Shown one piece after another: positions 8,196 through 17,212 of a stretch of 64,000 nt of DNA. The first letter of the stretch is position 1, and every line of letters begins with the position of its first letter. Source of the DNA: Pseudaminobacter sp047739745 (GTDB lineage: Bacteria; Pseudomonadota; Alphaproteobacteria; Rhizobiales; Rhizobiaceae); the NCBI RefSeq assembly GCF_047739745.1, contig NZ_JBLLVA010000005.1:149836-213835 (forward strand), in the 5' to 3' direction. The notes beneath the pieces are model-generated. The model saw only the letters and a program-made list of their open reading frames with translations. It searched no databases and had not been told where the DNA came from. The position numbers and the translations under genes are program-made.

Positions 8196-8849
8196 ATGGC
8201 ACTGATTGAGACGTCCGGAACTTCAGCTTATTCCCGCGATCCACGGATCGTTCGCCCAACAGCACCCTCATCGCTGGGCAGCTTGCAGGCAGTTGCCTTT
8301 TTTCCGGCTGGGGCCGAGATTTATGCTCAAGGTGAAAGAAGCGACAGTCACTACAAGATCGAGTTTGGGGCCGTGCGTGTCTATCGCTTGCTTGCCGACG
8401 GCCGCCGCCAGATTTCGGCCTTTCATTTTGCTGGCGAGGTGTTCGGGTTTGAGGCTGATGCCATACATCACTTCTTTGCGGAAGCGATTTGCGCCACGAA
8501 CATTCGCGTGCTGCGCACATCGTCCCGTCAGAATGAACTTTCCGGCGAATTGCTGTCGATGGCTCTCCAGAGCCTCGTAAGAGCGCAGGAGCATCTTCTG
8601 GTGCTGGGGCGTCAAAATGCCATGGAGCGTGTGGCTGCGTTCCTGGCGGAAATGTTTGAGCGCCAAGATGACCTGGGCAACATTGAATTGCCGATGTCGC
8701 GGATGGATATCGCGGACTATCTCGGACTGACCATCGAGACCGTATCCCGGGTCTTCTCCAGGCTCAGACAGCAAGGCGTCATCAGACTGACAGGCCTGCG
8801 CACCGTGGAGGTGATGAAATGGCAGGCCTTACAGCACATGATCGATTGA
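8196..8849 (+). CDS. fixK: FixK-class Crp/Fnr transcription regulator
   Basis: A 217-aa regulator with a cyclic-nucleotide-binding-like beta barrel (about 30-110), a dimer helix (about 120-155) and a winged HTH (about 165-215). The recognition helix reads TIETVSRVFSRL: Glu181, Ser184 and Arg185 match FNR Glu209, Ser212 and Arg213, which read TTGA/TCAA half-sites. The N-terminal cysteines of FNR are missing, so it should not bind an Fe-S cluster; control would be through FixLJ. The start at 8196 has GGGAG upstream. It is the obvious reader of the 16 TTGA-N6-TCAA boxes around it. Confidence 0.9.
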   Translation: MALIETSGTSAYSRDPRIVRPTAPSSLGSLQAVAFFPAGAEIYAQGERSDSHYKIEFGAVRVYRLLADGRRQISAFHFAGEVFGFEADAIHHFFAEAICATNIRVLRTSSRQNELSGELLSMALQSLVRAQEHLLVLGRQNAMERVAAFLAEMFERQDDLGNIELPMSRMDIADYLGLTIETVSRVFSRLRQQGVIRLTGLRTVEVMKWQALQHMID

Positions 8850-8855
8850 ACAATC

Positions 8856-9104
8856 ATGGATTTGACTCCTCGCGAACCTGTTGCGCCCCTATCCTCCATG
8901 TTTACCCGACAGCACAATTGGCAGCTGATAACCACCGCCCCCCACGGCGCGGACCTGGAACTGGCCGTCATCAACCGCGACGGCATACATGCACTCGTTT
9001 TCCCCTGTCGGCGCATGTCAGAAGGCTGGGTGCGTGCGAACACGAGTGAAAAGATCGAGGTCTCACCAACGCACTGGCGTGATTGGAACGGTGTCGACAC
9101 ATGA
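8856..9104 (+). CDS. Hypothetical protein, 82 aa
   Basis: A small soluble protein starting MDLTPREPVAPLSSM, 6 nt after the fixK stop, so probably translated from the same message. It has no membrane segment and no motif I recognise. The middle reads WQLITTAPHGADLELAVI, a pattern seen in small rhizobial hypothetical proteins. An internal ATG at 8898 is an alternative start; neither has a strong ribosome-binding site. Confidence 0.55.
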   Translation: MDLTPREPVAPLSSMFTRQHNWQLITTAPHGADLELAVINRDGIHALVFPCRRMSEGWVRANTSEKIEVSPTHWRDWNGVDT

Positions 9105-9116
9105 TCTTGTCTGAAG

Positions 9117-9290
9117 CTATGCTTCCTTGTTCTCAGGCTCCTTCAAGATCTCCCTCCGCAGAATTCGTTTGAGTTTTTCTTCCTCGTCTGCAAGCAATTT
9201 CATCAGAACCCGGCGCGTTTCCTCGTCCCGCTCTTCGGCCAAACGCTGTTGAAAATGCTCGATATTCAGACGCGCGATCAGCTTGTCCAT
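9117..9290 (-). CDS. Small charged helical protein, 57 aa
   Basis: A short gene on the minus strand from ATG 9290 to TAG 9117. The product starts MDKLIARLNIEHFQQRLAEE and continues with heptad-like charged helix to ENKEA, about 40% Lys/Arg/Glu/Asp. The codon use looks like that of neighbouring genes, and the ORF fills the gap between two + strand genes. Similar short proteins are common in rhizobia, but I cannot name a family. Function unknown; a coiled-coil or nucleic-acid-associated role is only a guess. Confidence 0.5.
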   Translation of the reverse strand: MDKLIARLNIEHFQQRLAEERDEETRRVLMKLLADEEEKLKRILRREILKEPENKEA

Positions 9291-9648
9291 ACTTCAAGCT
9301 CTAGCGTGAATGCCATTCGGCGTTCCTATCCAACGCAGGACGGTGGACACCCCGGTGGATTCTATCGGTGCTTGCTGCAGGAGACCTATACGCCTTGCGA
9401 AAGGACCGACACTCGAAAAATAGCATTGGCCGCCAGCCTTCTCAAGGTTAGTGACCGTGGATACGGGTTTTGTCCCTGGTGAGTGCCGTCAACCGTAGGC
9501 TGCCGATAATGCCGCTTTGCCAGCCGTGAGTGACCCACCGCCCGATCCAGGAGTTGCGACCTCCTCGCCCGATGCCGCTCGCGTGCTCAAGAAGCCGCGC
9601 CTTGAGGTCGATCAATGCCGAAAACGCGCAATTGGGGTACCGAAAGCC
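9291..9648. other. Leader of the P-type ATPase gene
   Basis: Apart from the FixK box at 9602 nothing clear is seen. An upstream TTG codon at 9517 keeps the ATPase frame open, but the box inside that stretch argues that it is untranslated. Confidence 0.4.
9602..9615. promoter_or_regulatory. FNR/FixK box TTGAGGTCGATCAA
   Basis: Exact TTGA-N6-TCAA, 33 nt upstream of the ATG at 9649. The promoter signal favours this start over the upstream in-frame TTG. Confidence 0.65.
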
Positions 9649-12201
9649 ATGACGAGAGCTCTCAGCTCTGAATTGCCCGGCCTCGACGACGCAGAAGCCG
9701 ATGAGCGGCTGAGATCGGAAGGCTTCAACGAGTTGCCCCGCTCGGGCCATCGAACGCCTCTGGATGTTGCACTCGATGTCCTGCGGGAGCCGATGCTCAC
9801 CCTCTTGCTAGCTGGCGGCGCGATCTATCTCCTGCTCGGCGACCTGCAAGAGGCCCTTATCCTGATCGTGTTCGCCGGCATGTCCGTGACGATAACGCTG
9901 GTGCAAGAGGCGCGAACCGAGCGCGTCCTCGAGGCGTTGCGCGACTTGACCAGTCCGCGGGCCTTGGTCATCCGCGAGGGAGAGAAGAAACGTATCGCCG
10001 GGCGTGAAGTCGTGCGCGGAGACATTGTCCTGCTGGGCGAAGGGGACCGCGTCCCCGCTGATGCCCGCCTGCTGGAAAGCCGCAATCTTCTGGCCGACGA
10101 ATCGCTGCTCACGGGAGAATCGATGCCTGTGCGCAAGATTGCTGCCCACGCCAGCCATACGGCAGGGGCCCGTCCAGGCGGTGATGGTCTGCCCTATGTT
10201 TACGCCGGCTCGCTGGTGGTCAGCGGCAGCGGTCTCGGAGAGGTGATCGCGACCGGTCCCCGCAGCGAGATCGGGAGGATAGGCCAGTCGCTCCACCAGC
10301 TTGAAACCGAACCGCCACGGCTTCGCGCCCAGACGCGCCGCTTGGTGTGGCTCTCGGCCGCCGCGGGCGGCATCGTCAGCACCATGGCGGTGGTGCTTTA
10401 CGGACTGCTCCGCGGTGGATGGCTGGATGCTTTCCTGGCCGGAATAACTATCGGAATGTCGATGCTGCCTGAGGAATTCCCTTTGGTGCTTGCTGTCTTC
10501 ATGGCGATGGGAGCTTGGCGGATCTCCCAAGCGCGCGTCCTTACCCGCCGGGCTACAGCAATCGAGACGCTCGGATCAGCGACAGTGTTGTGCACGGACA
10601 AGACGGGCACGCTGACCGAAAACCGCATGTCGGTTGCCGCGCTGCGTACCAGAAGCGGGCGTGCCCTGCACCTGCGGGAGAAACCGCACGAACCCTTTGC
10701 GGACGAGTTCCGTGAAATGGTCAAATATGGCCTTTTGGCGAGCGAGCCAGAGCCCTTCGACCCGATGGAGAAGGCTTTTCACAATCTTGCGCGCGATCGC
10801 ATGGCAGGAGCGTCTTTGTCGCCGCACTGGAAACTGGTGCGCACCTATGGGCTCCGGCCGGAGCTTCTCGCGGTGACAAACGTGTGGGCCCCTCTCGAAG
10901 GGAGTTCCGACGTTGTCGGCGCTGCCAAGGGAGCGCCCGAGGCCATCGCCGAACTCTGCCATCTCGGACCAAAAGAGGTGTCTGGCGTGAAGGAAGCGGC
11001 TGAGACCATGGCGGCTGATGGATTGCGGGTGCTGGGCGTGGCGAAAGTCAGCTGTCCGAAAGCCGCCCTGCCGGAGTCTCCGCGGGATTTAAGCTTCGAG
11101 TTCCTCGGCCTCGTCGGCCTTGCCGACCCCGTGCGCCCCAGCGTCCCCGCAGCGGTGCGCCAATGCCGTTCGGCCGGCATCCGGATCATCATGATCACCG
11201 GCGACTACCCGGCAACCGCCATCGCCATCGCTCGTCAGGTGGGCCTCGACGCCGAGGAGGTTCTCTCTGGGCGTGAACTCGATAATCTCGACTATGCCGA
11301 TTTGGCACGCCTCCTGCGCAGCACGGGCATATTTGCAAGGACCATGCCTGAGCAGAAGCTGCGCATCGTTCAGGCGCTCAAGGCCGACGGCCATATCGTC
11401 GCCATGACCGGAGACGGCATCAACGACGCGCCATCGCTAAAGGCAGCCAATATCGGCATTGCCATGGGTGGCCGCGGCACGGATGTCGCGCGGGAAGCCT
11501 CGTCCCTCGTGCTTCTCGACGACGACTTCGGTTCCATCGTGAAAGCCGTCCGTTTAGGCAGGCGCATCTACGACAATCTCCGCAAGGCGATGGGCTTCAT
11601 CTTTGCCGTCCACGTGCCTATTGCCGGGTTGGCTCTGTTACCACTGATTTTCGGGCTGCCCATTATCTTCACTCCGATCCACATTGCCTTTCTGGAGATG
11701 ATCATCGACCCGGTCTGCTCGTTGGCTTTCGAGGCTGAAACGGAAGAAAAGGACGTGATGGACCGACATCCACGGCCCCCGAACGATCGACTGTTTTCGC
11801 CGGCCCTGATCGGATGGAGCCTGCTGCAGGGCACGCTGGTCCTCGTGCTCGTCGCCGGCGTCTTCGTGTCGACGCTGCAGATTGGCATGCCGGAAGACCA
11901 AGCGCGCGCAGTCGCCTTCTTGTCCCTGGTGGTTTCGATCGTCAGTCTGATTCTGGTCAACCGAACCTTCAGTGCCTCGTTGATCACCGCTTTCCGCAGC
12001 CCCAATCCCATGCTGGCCTGGATTGTGCTCGCCGTCGCCGCGATCATGACGCTGAGCCTGTCCATTCCCTCGCTGAGCGCGCTGTTCCGTTTCGCGCCCT
12101 TACAGTGGGACAACGTAACCTTGGCTGTTGTGACCGGGTTGATCGCACTCGTCATGCTTGAGTTGCTCAAGCCTGTGTGGAGCGAGCGCCTGCGTTCATA
12201 G
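9649..12201 (+). CDS. P2-like cation-transporting P-type ATPase
   Basis: An 850-aa membrane pump related to Ca2+/Na+-type P2 ATPases. Seen: a cation-ATPase N-terminal domain (GLDDAEADERLRSEGFNELP), TGES in the actuator domain, PEEFP in M4 (family usually PEG/PEA-x-P), the phosphorylation motif CTDKTGTLT with Asp317, and the hinge MTGDGINDAP, then four or more C-terminal helices. The ion is not predictable; PEEFP with no CPC argues against Cu/Cd/Zn. The start at 9649 is preferred because a FixK box lies 33 nt upstream. The gene parallels ctpF of the mycobacterial dormancy set. Confidence 0.88.
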   Translation: MTRALSSELPGLDDAEADERLRSEGFNELPRSGHRTPLDVALDVLREPMLTLLLAGGAIYLLLGDLQEALILIVFAGMSVTITLVQEARTERVLEALRDLTSPRALVIREGEKKRIAGREVVRGDIVLLGEGDRVPADARLLESRNLLADESLLTGESMPVRKIAAHASHTAGARPGGDGLPYVYAGSLVVSGSGLGEVIATGPRSEIGRIGQSLHQLETEPPRLRAQTRRLVWLSAAAGGIVSTMAVVLYGLLRGGWLDAFLAGITIGMSMLPEEFPLVLAVFMAMGAWRISQARVLTRRATAIETLGSATVLCTDKTGTLTENRMSVAALRTRSGRALHLREKPHEPFADEFREMVKYGLLASEPEPFDPMEKAFHNLARDRMAGASLSPHWKLVRTYGLRPELLAVTNVWAPLEGSSDVVGAAKGAPEAIAELCHLGPKEVSGVKEAAETMAADGLRVLGVAKVSCPKAALPESPRDLSFEFLGLVGLADPVRPSVPAAVRQCRSAGIRIIMITGDYPATAIAIARQVGLDAEEVLSGRELDNLDYADLARLLRSTGIFARTMPEQKLRIVQALKADGHIVAMTGDGINDAPSLKAANIGIAMGGRGTDVAREASSLVLLDDDFGSIVKAVRLGRRIYDNLRKAMGFIFAVHVPIAGLALLPLIFGLPIIFTPIHIAFLEMIIDPVCSLAFEAETEEKDVMDRHPRPPNDRLFSPALIGWSLLQGTLVLVLVAGVFVSTLQIGMPEDQARAVAFLSLVVSIVSLILVNRTFSASLITAFRSPNPMLAWIVLAVAAIMTLSLSIPSLSALFRFAPLQWDNVTLAVVTGLIALVMLELLKPVWSERLRS

Positions 12202-12250
12202 AATCCGGCACCTCACCAGAATCGGTCAGGGGCTTCGATTCCCATCCGAT

Positions 12251-12264
12251 TTGACGCGGATCAA
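12251..12264. promoter_or_regulatory. FNR/FixK box TTGACGCGGATCAA
   Basis: Exact TTGA-N6-TCAA, 68 nt upstream of the BON-domain gene. Confidence 0.72.
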
Positions 12265-12332
12265 GGACCATGACAGCTGTCCCGTCGATGCTATCTACAG
12301 GCGGGCGGAGTCGAGCAGTGAGGTAAGCGAGC

Positions 12333-12983
12333 ATGAGCGACATCACGTTGAGACAATACATTATCGACGAGCTTGAATTCGAGCCGAGTATCGATGCGGC
12401 CGACATCGGCGTGGCGGTGGAAAATGGCGTCGCCACCTTGACCGGGCACGTCCCTACCTACGCCCAAAAGGTGACCGTCGAGAATGTCGTGCGCAGGGTG
12501 AAAGGTGTCAAAGGCATCGCGCAGGAAATCGAGGTTCGCCCCTTTGGCACCAACCGAATGGCCGACGATGAAATCGCCAAGCGAGCCGTCAACACGATCA
12601 GCTGGAACACATCCGTCCCGGACAACGCCGTGCAGGTAAAAGTCCAGAGCGGCTGGGTGACGCTCAACGGCACGGTCGACTGGCAGTACCAGAAGATGGC
12701 AGCCGCGGATGCGGTGCGTGATCTTGCCGGCGTGATTGGCGTATCCAACCAGATCGGGATCAAGCAGCGCGCCTCCGCTTTCGATGTGAAAAAGCGTATC
12801 GAAGATGCGCTGAAGCGCAATGCGGAAACCGAGGCGCAGGCGATCACGGTCGATGTGCTGGATGGCGGCAAGGTCAGGTTGGAAGGTCGGGTGCATGCCT
12901 GGTCCGAGCGCAGAGCGGCAGAGCAGGCGGCATGGTCGGCGCCTGGTGTCAGCACCGTCGAGGATCGCATTACCATCGGCTGA
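12333..12983 (+). CDS. Triple BON-domain protein (OsmY-like)
   Basis: 216 aa with three BON repeats, at roughly residues 5-70, 78-145 and 150-215. Each repeat carries a variant of the V.(V..G.V.L.G.V) core: VAVENGVATLTGHV, VKVQSGWVTLNGTV and VDVLDGGKVRLEGRV. BON domains bind membranes or peptidoglycan-linked surfaces. There is no signal peptide, so it may be cytoplasmic, unlike OsmY. GAGG lies upstream of ATG 12333, and a FixK box lies 68 nt before it. BON domains also form the C-terminus of the three CBS proteins in this window. Confidence 0.88.
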   Translation: MSDITLRQYIIDELEFEPSIDAADIGVAVENGVATLTGHVPTYAQKVTVENVVRRVKGVKGIAQEIEVRPFGTNRMADDEIAKRAVNTISWNTSVPDNAVQVKVQSGWVTLNGTVDWQYQKMAAADAVRDLAGVIGVSNQIGIKQRASAFDVKKRIEDALKRNAETEAQAITVDVLDGGKVRLEGRVHAWSERRAAEQAAWSAPGVSTVEDRITIG

Positions 12984-13151
12984 TGATTGTCCGCAGAAAC
13001 TCGACAGGTTCGGGAGGTGGAACGGTCAGCTGTCCACCTCTCGTTGCTTTGGTACCACTTCTTGTGCCGTCACGCGGTCGGCGACACTGGAGAATGGCTT
13101 TTTGCACAAGCGAAGACTGTCTAATGTGACATCATTACTTGGAGAATTGCC

Positions 13152-13745
13152 ATGCCGCGTCGCATTCTTGTCATTGTGGGTCATCCCGACAGCAATCCGA
13201 AGCGCCTGTGCCGAGCACTCGCCGACAGCTATGCGGAGGGCGCTCGCTCGGCCGGGCACGAAGTTCGCCAGATCGACATCGCAAAGCTCGACATTCCGCT
13301 GCTGCGCTCGGTGGAAGAATTCCAGCATGGCATGATCCCGCCCGACTTGCGGGATGCCGCCGAGGCAATCAAGCGGGCCGAGCACATCGTCTTCGTCTTC
13401 CCGCTATGGCTCGGCACCATGCCGGCGCTGCTCAAGGCCTTCCTGGAGCAGATAATGCGCCCCGGCCTGGCGTTCGCCTATCCGGAAACGGGCAAGGACG
13501 GCTTCGCCAAGACCCTGCTGAAGGGTCGCTCGGCTCGCGTCCTCGTCACCATGGGCATGCCGGCGCCGATCTACCGGCTCTGGTATCTCGGCCATGGCAT
13601 TGCCGGCATGCGACGCAACATCCTCAATTTCGTCGGCATCAGCCCTGTGCGGGAAACCCTTTATGGACTGGTGGAGGCCGTCAGCGACGCAAGGCGGAAG
13701 AAATGGATTGCGGCCGTGCGTACCCTTGGAGAGCGGGCGGGCTGA
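13152..13745 (+). CDS. NAD(P)H quinone reductase-like flavodoxin-fold protein
   Basis: 197 aa of the flavodoxin_2 type (NQO/KefF/MdaB group). MPRRILVIVGHPDSNPK is the phosphate-binding loop for FMN/FAD, and FVFPLWLGTMPALLKAFLE is the conserved quinone/flavin-site segment. Expected to pass two electrons from NAD(P)H to quinones, avoiding semiquinone radicals. GGAG precedes ATG 13152. No FixK box found. KefF, the regulator of a K+ efflux system, is a relative, but no kefC lies here. Confidence 0.85.
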   Translation: MPRRILVIVGHPDSNPKRLCRALADSYAEGARSAGHEVRQIDIAKLDIPLLRSVEEFQHGMIPPDLRDAAEAIKRAEHIVFVFPLWLGTMPALLKAFLEQIMRPGLAFAYPETGKDGFAKTLLKGRSARVLVTMGMPAPIYRLWYLGHGIAGMRRNILNFVGISPVRETLYGLVEAVSDARRKKWIAAVRTLGERAG

Positions 13746-13980
13746 TCCGGCGGGATCCGGAACGATCACGACAGCGTCCGGGCGATCACCTTGTCATCCC
13801 GGCGCTAATGGTGCCCTGCGCGAAATCGTAGCTGCATCGCGACTTGCTAGTGGTATCTCATCTGGTCATGCCGGGCAGCGCCGAGGTTGGACGCTTTGAT
13901 CCCCGGTCAAGAATGGGACTCTGCGTGGACAGCGCGAAGTCTTACGTCGGCTCCGTTGCAATCGCATCGATCCTTAGACT

Positions 13981-14805
13981 TCAGTTGGCGATCAAGCGGT
14001 TGATTGAACTGTCCTGTAGCAGTGAGCGTGTTACCCCACCAAACGCCCATTCGCGCAACCGACTGTGGCCATAGCCGCCTGAGACGATCAGGTCTGCACC
14101 GGTTTCCACGGTTACCTGCAACAGCGCTTCGGCAATATTGGCCCCTCCGGCCTCCAGCATTTGCGAACGTGCCTTGACCCCGTGCTTCATCAGGAAACGC
14201 ACAACGTCAGCGGCGCTTTCCCTCGTTTGCGCTCGATCACTTTCCTCAATCGACGCGACCAGGACCTGGCGCGCGTTGGTCAGAAACGGCATCGCATCGA
14301 CGACCGCGCGCCGCGCCTCGCGCGAATCCTTCCATGCGACAAGGACGTTTTCCGCGGTCAGCGGCCGATAGCCATCTGAGGCGAAGAGGACCGGCCGGCC
14401 GGCCGAAAGAATAAGCTCACCCGGATCTATCGTGCGTAGGCGATCTTTCGGTGAATGGCCGACGGGACCGACGACCAGCAAGTCAGCAGCGCGGGCATAG
14501 AGGGCAAGAAACCGTGTCGGCTCGCCAACCGTGCCCCGCCATGACGCGCGGTTACTGTCTTGCGTGAGATCATGGAACTCGGATTTCAGAGTTTTCAGTC
14601 GCTCTTCGATTTGTTCGACTTGGTTGCGCATTGCCTCTGCTGAAATGCTTCCATCGCCGTCCGCCGGTCTCACCAGGAATGGTTCGGCCGCAGCAAATGC
14701 GATCAGATCAGCTTCGAGGTTCTGGGCAAGCTCCCAGGCAAAAGTTAACCGTGGCGTTGCCGGTGCATCGATATCGAGTTGAACCATGATTGTGTTGTAG
14801 ATCAT
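13981..14805 (-). CDS. Universal stress protein (tandem UspA domains)
   Basis: 274 aa with two Usp domains; the C-terminal one carries the ATP-binding-type loop VSGGYGHSRLREWAFGG. The start at ATG 14805 (MIYNTIMVQLDIDAP) has GAGG about 8 nt upstream and matches the usual beginning of this rhizobial subfamily; an in-frame ATG at 14844 lies too near the regulatory box. A FixK box lies 54 nt upstream. Role: ATP-binding stress protein, ligand state unknown. Confidence 0.9.
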   Translation of the reverse strand: MIYNTIMVQLDIDAPATPRLTFAWELAQNLEADLIAFAAAEPFLVRPADGDGSISAEAMRNQVEQIEERLKTLKSEFHDLTQDSNRASWRGTVGEPTRFLALYARAADLLVVGPVGHSPKDRLRTIDPGELILSAGRPVLFASDGYRPLTAENVLVAWKDSREARRAVVDAMPFLTNARQVLVASIEESDRAQTRESAADVVRFLMKHGVKARSQMLEAGGANIAEALLQVTVETGADLIVSGGYGHSRLREWAFGGVTRSLLQDSSINRLIAN

Positions 14806-14859
14806 CGTCTTGGCCTCTGTTCGGTTCATTATGCTCATCACCAAATGGCGGCAGTGGCC

Positions 14860-14873
14860 TTGATGTCGGTCAA
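14860..14873. promoter_or_regulatory. FNR/FixK box TTGATGTCGGTCAA
   Basis: Exact TTGA-N6-TCAA, 54 nt upstream of the Usp start at 14805. Confidence 0.75.
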
Positions 14874-15148
14874 ATTATACCCAACTGACGGGGTCAGGGA
14901 TGTTGTCTCCCTATGATCGTCATGTGACAACAGAGCGTCCGGGTCGTCCGCCTTCGCGCCCTGGATATACCCGTGGTCCTATCCGGATCAGCTACACCTG
15001 GGTCCTAACATGGCATCCAGAATAGGAGCTGCGTCTTGGCATTGCCTTGGGCCATCCTTGCCATTGCGCCGCGGGAACCGGAAGTTGCTGTCGCCAAAGT
15101 GATCGTCTCCATTCATCTCCCACAATCGATGGCATCCGTGCGGCTGCC

Positions 15149-15162
15149 TTGCGATAGATCAA
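15149..15162. promoter_or_regulatory. Degenerate FNR/FixK box TTGCGATAGATCAA
   Basis: One mismatch to TTGA-N6-TCAA but 55 nt upstream of the cytochrome c start, the same spacing as the perfect boxes. Probably functional but weak. Confidence 0.45.
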
Positions 15163-15217
15163 GGCGCAGCGATGCCATTCATTGGAAAAGGGGGCCGTCT
15201 ACCGTGGGACATGATGC

Positions 15218-15535
15218 ATGTGCAAATTCCTCGTGGCCGCCATCGCCGTTCTTTTCGCCGGTTCTGCGAGCGCTGACGACGGCCGTCAGCGCTCCTACGG
15301 CGAGATGTCGGTCAAGCAGAACTGCTCTCGGTGCCACGCCGTGGCATTGACCGACGAGAGTGCACATCCGGAGGCGCCGGCCTTCCGCAACCTCTCGCAA
15401 CGTTACCCGATAGAGGCGCTCGCAGAAGCATTGGCCGAAGGTATCTCGGTAGGCCATCCGGACATGCCCGAATTCAGGGCCGAACCGGAAGAAATCGGTG
15501 CGATCATTGCCTATATCGAAAGCCTTCAGAGATGA
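15218..15535 (+). CDS. Small periplasmic c-type cytochrome
   Basis: 105 aa with an N-terminal signal peptide (MCKFLVAAIAVLFAGSASA, likely cut after SASA) and one haem-binding CSRCH at about residues 36-40. Met in GHPDMPEF is the likely distal ligand, giving a class I cytochrome c. The protein is short, about 85 aa mature. Probably an electron carrier in the periplasm; partner not clear. A near-consensus FixK box 55 nt upstream suggests low-oxygen expression. The Usp gene downstream has its own box. Confidence 0.88.
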   Translation: MCKFLVAAIAVLFAGSASADDGRQRSYGEMSVKQNCSRCHAVALTDESAHPEAPAFRNLSQRYPIEALAEALAEGISVGHPDMPEFRAEPEEIGAIIAYIESLQR

Positions 15536-15588
15536 CGGAGGACGACGCGGCGTAGCCCCGCGATCGTTCAATTCCTTGGCCATACGGT

Positions 15589-15602
15589 TTGAGGGAGATC
15601 AA
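15589..15602. promoter_or_regulatory. FNR/FixK box TTGAGGGAGATCAA
   Basis: Exact TTGA-N6-TCAA, 87 nt upstream of the Usp start at 15690. Confidence 0.7.
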
Positions 15603-15689
15603 GGCAGCCACCCAGCCGATCATGATATAAAATGAGATGACGGCTGCCGGGTCAGCCGGACTCTCGTGCTCCTCAGAGGAGAGACACCT

Positions 15690-16526
15690 TTGAAACTCCA
15701 GGCCTTCGTTCCCTTCGCCACCTATCCAGAAGCAAACGCGGACGCGCTCGCCGCCCATGCGGCCGCTGTGGCGGCCGGGATCGGCGCGGTCATCCGGGCG
15801 GTGGCCATCAATGCCGACATCCCCGATGTGTCCAATGCGCTTTCCAAACTGTTGCTCGACACGCCGGAACTGATCCGGCAAGCCGAAGCGGCGAGCCGCC
15901 AACAGGGCCAGCATCTGCTTGCGCTCGTCAAGGAGAAGTCGGGCTTGGCCGGTGTCGACCTCACGATTGCTGTCGTCAACGCCCCGATTGCGGCGCTGGG
16001 AGAGGCCGCGGCGCTGCAAGCCCGCTATAGCGACCTCAGCCTGGTCGGCTGGGAGGCCGGCAACACGACCTCGCGCGCAATCGCCGAAGCCGTCGTCTTC
16101 GGTTCGGGAAGGCCGGCAATCCTGTTGCCGGAGCTATGGGAGCCTTCGCCTTTCGATCATCTCGCCATCGCTTGGGACGGCAGCCGTGTCGCCGCGCGTG
16201 CGGTCGCCGACGCCCGGCTGTTCCTAGAGCGTGCGGCGCGCATATCCGTCCTCACCGTCGTTGATGAGAAACCGCTGAAGGAGAAGGCGGCCGGCGAGCG
16301 GCTCGCCACCGCCTTGCGCGAGCGGGGGCTGAACGCCGAAGGCGCGGAGATCATGGCGCAGGATTGCCCCATCGCCGAGACGCTGCAGCAGACGGCCATC
16401 GAGAAGGGCGGCCAGCTGCTCGTCATGGGCGGCTACGGGCATTCGCGCCTGCGCGATTTCATCCTTGGCGGCGCGACGCAGGGCGTGCTCTCCGACCTGT
16501 TGATGCCAGTCCTTCTGTCGCACTGA
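15690..16526 (+). CDS. Universal stress protein (tandem UspA domains)
   Basis: 278 aa, two Usp domains. The start is probably TTG at 15690 (MKLQAFVPF), because AGAGGAGAG lies about 7 nt upstream; the upstream in-frame GTG 15666 would overlap that site. The C-terminal domain keeps VMGGYGHSRLRDFILGG, the ATP-loop pattern shared with the other two tandem Usps, which suggests paralogy within the island. A FixK box lies 87 nt upstream. Confidence 0.88.
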   Translation: MKLQAFVPFATYPEANADALAAHAAAVAAGIGAVIRAVAINADIPDVSNALSKLLLDTPELIRQAEAASRQQGQHLLALVKEKSGLAGVDLTIAVVNAPIAALGEAAALQARYSDLSLVGWEAGNTTSRAIAEAVVFGSGRPAILLPELWEPSPFDHLAIAWDGSRVAARAVADARLFLERAARISVLTVVDEKPLKEKAAGERLATALRERGLNAEGAEIMAQDCPIAETLQQTAIEKGGQLLVMGGYGHSRLRDFILGGATQGVLSDLLMPVLLSH

Positions 16527-16615
16527 CACTTGGCAAAAGATACGCGTGGCTGCGGCGTCAAGGTCGGGCCTGCTGTGCCGAAGCAGGACTACACAGGGCC
16601 CGATCGCAACGTTTT

Positions 16616-17002
16616 TCAGGGCTTCTCGACGCGCGCGACCTGATAGGTATGCATCCTGCCCTGGCGGCCTAGCGAGACATATTCGCCGGTGACGAAGCGT
16701 TCCTCGCCGAGGCGGAAGCCGATCTCGTCGTCGCGCTCGCCATCCTCGTAGTCGAAATACCATTGGCCGCCGGGCTTGCGCCGCAGCCGTCCGATGCGCT
16801 CGTCCTCGCCAATGCCGAACCGGCGCACGCGGCAGCGGGCCTGCTGGGTCTTCCACTCGGCGGCGTCTATGCGGCCATCGGCATCCAGGGGCACGAGCAG
16901 GTCATAGCCTTCATCCCTGCTGCCGGCCGGATTGTCCCGCTCACGTGCCAGCAACAGCCTGACATGCCGGAAACCGGGGCTCAGTTCGCTTGCCGATGCC
17001 AT
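16616..17002 (-). CDS. Conserved hypothetical protein, 128 aa
   Basis: A soluble, charged protein starting MASASELSPGFRHVRLLLAR with GGAGAGAGG upstream, so expression is likely strong. The middle RRKPGGQWYFDYEDGERDDE looks like a beta-rich small fold; the family appears in rhizobial stress clusters, but I cannot give it a name. A FixK box lies 100 nt upstream. No membrane segment. Confidence 0.7.
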   Translation of the reverse strand: MASASELSPGFRHVRLLLARERDNPAGSRDEGYDLLVPLDADGRIDAAEWKTQQARCRVRRFGIGEDERIGRLRRKPGGQWYFDYEDGERDDEIGFRLGEERFVTGEYVSLGRQGRMHTYQVARVEKP

Positions 17003-17102
17003 GTTGACCTCTCTCCTGACCCACGGCCGACCCGAAACCGAGCGAGTCGTGCCGACGATGCCTATTCTGGTTCGAGGCTATACCAGGACGTCCGGCAATG
17101 AT

Positions 17103-17116
17103 TTGATCGGGGTCAA
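17103..17116. promoter_or_regulatory. FNR/FixK box TTGATCGGGGTCAA
   Basis: Exact TTGA-N6-TCAA, 100 nt upstream of the hypothetical gene starting at 17002. Confidence 0.68.
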
Positions 17117-17212
17117 CAAGCGGATACTCGGACATGAAGAGCTGGGCTGCAGGCTGGACCTGCAGCTGGCCGTTCGTTGACATGGTCTCGCCGAGCCCGC
17201 TCGGGGCAAACC

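Larger units (their letters stand above)
14806..15217. other. Intergenic region between divergent usp and cytochrome c genes
   Basis: Contains one exact FixK box (14860) and one near-match (15149), serving the two divergent genes. Nothing else recognised. Confidence 0.5.

Noticed and set aside
13896..13910. TTGATCCCCGGTCAA, box-like
   Set aside because: Five instead of four central bases between TTGAT and GTCAA, so the half-sites are out of phase.
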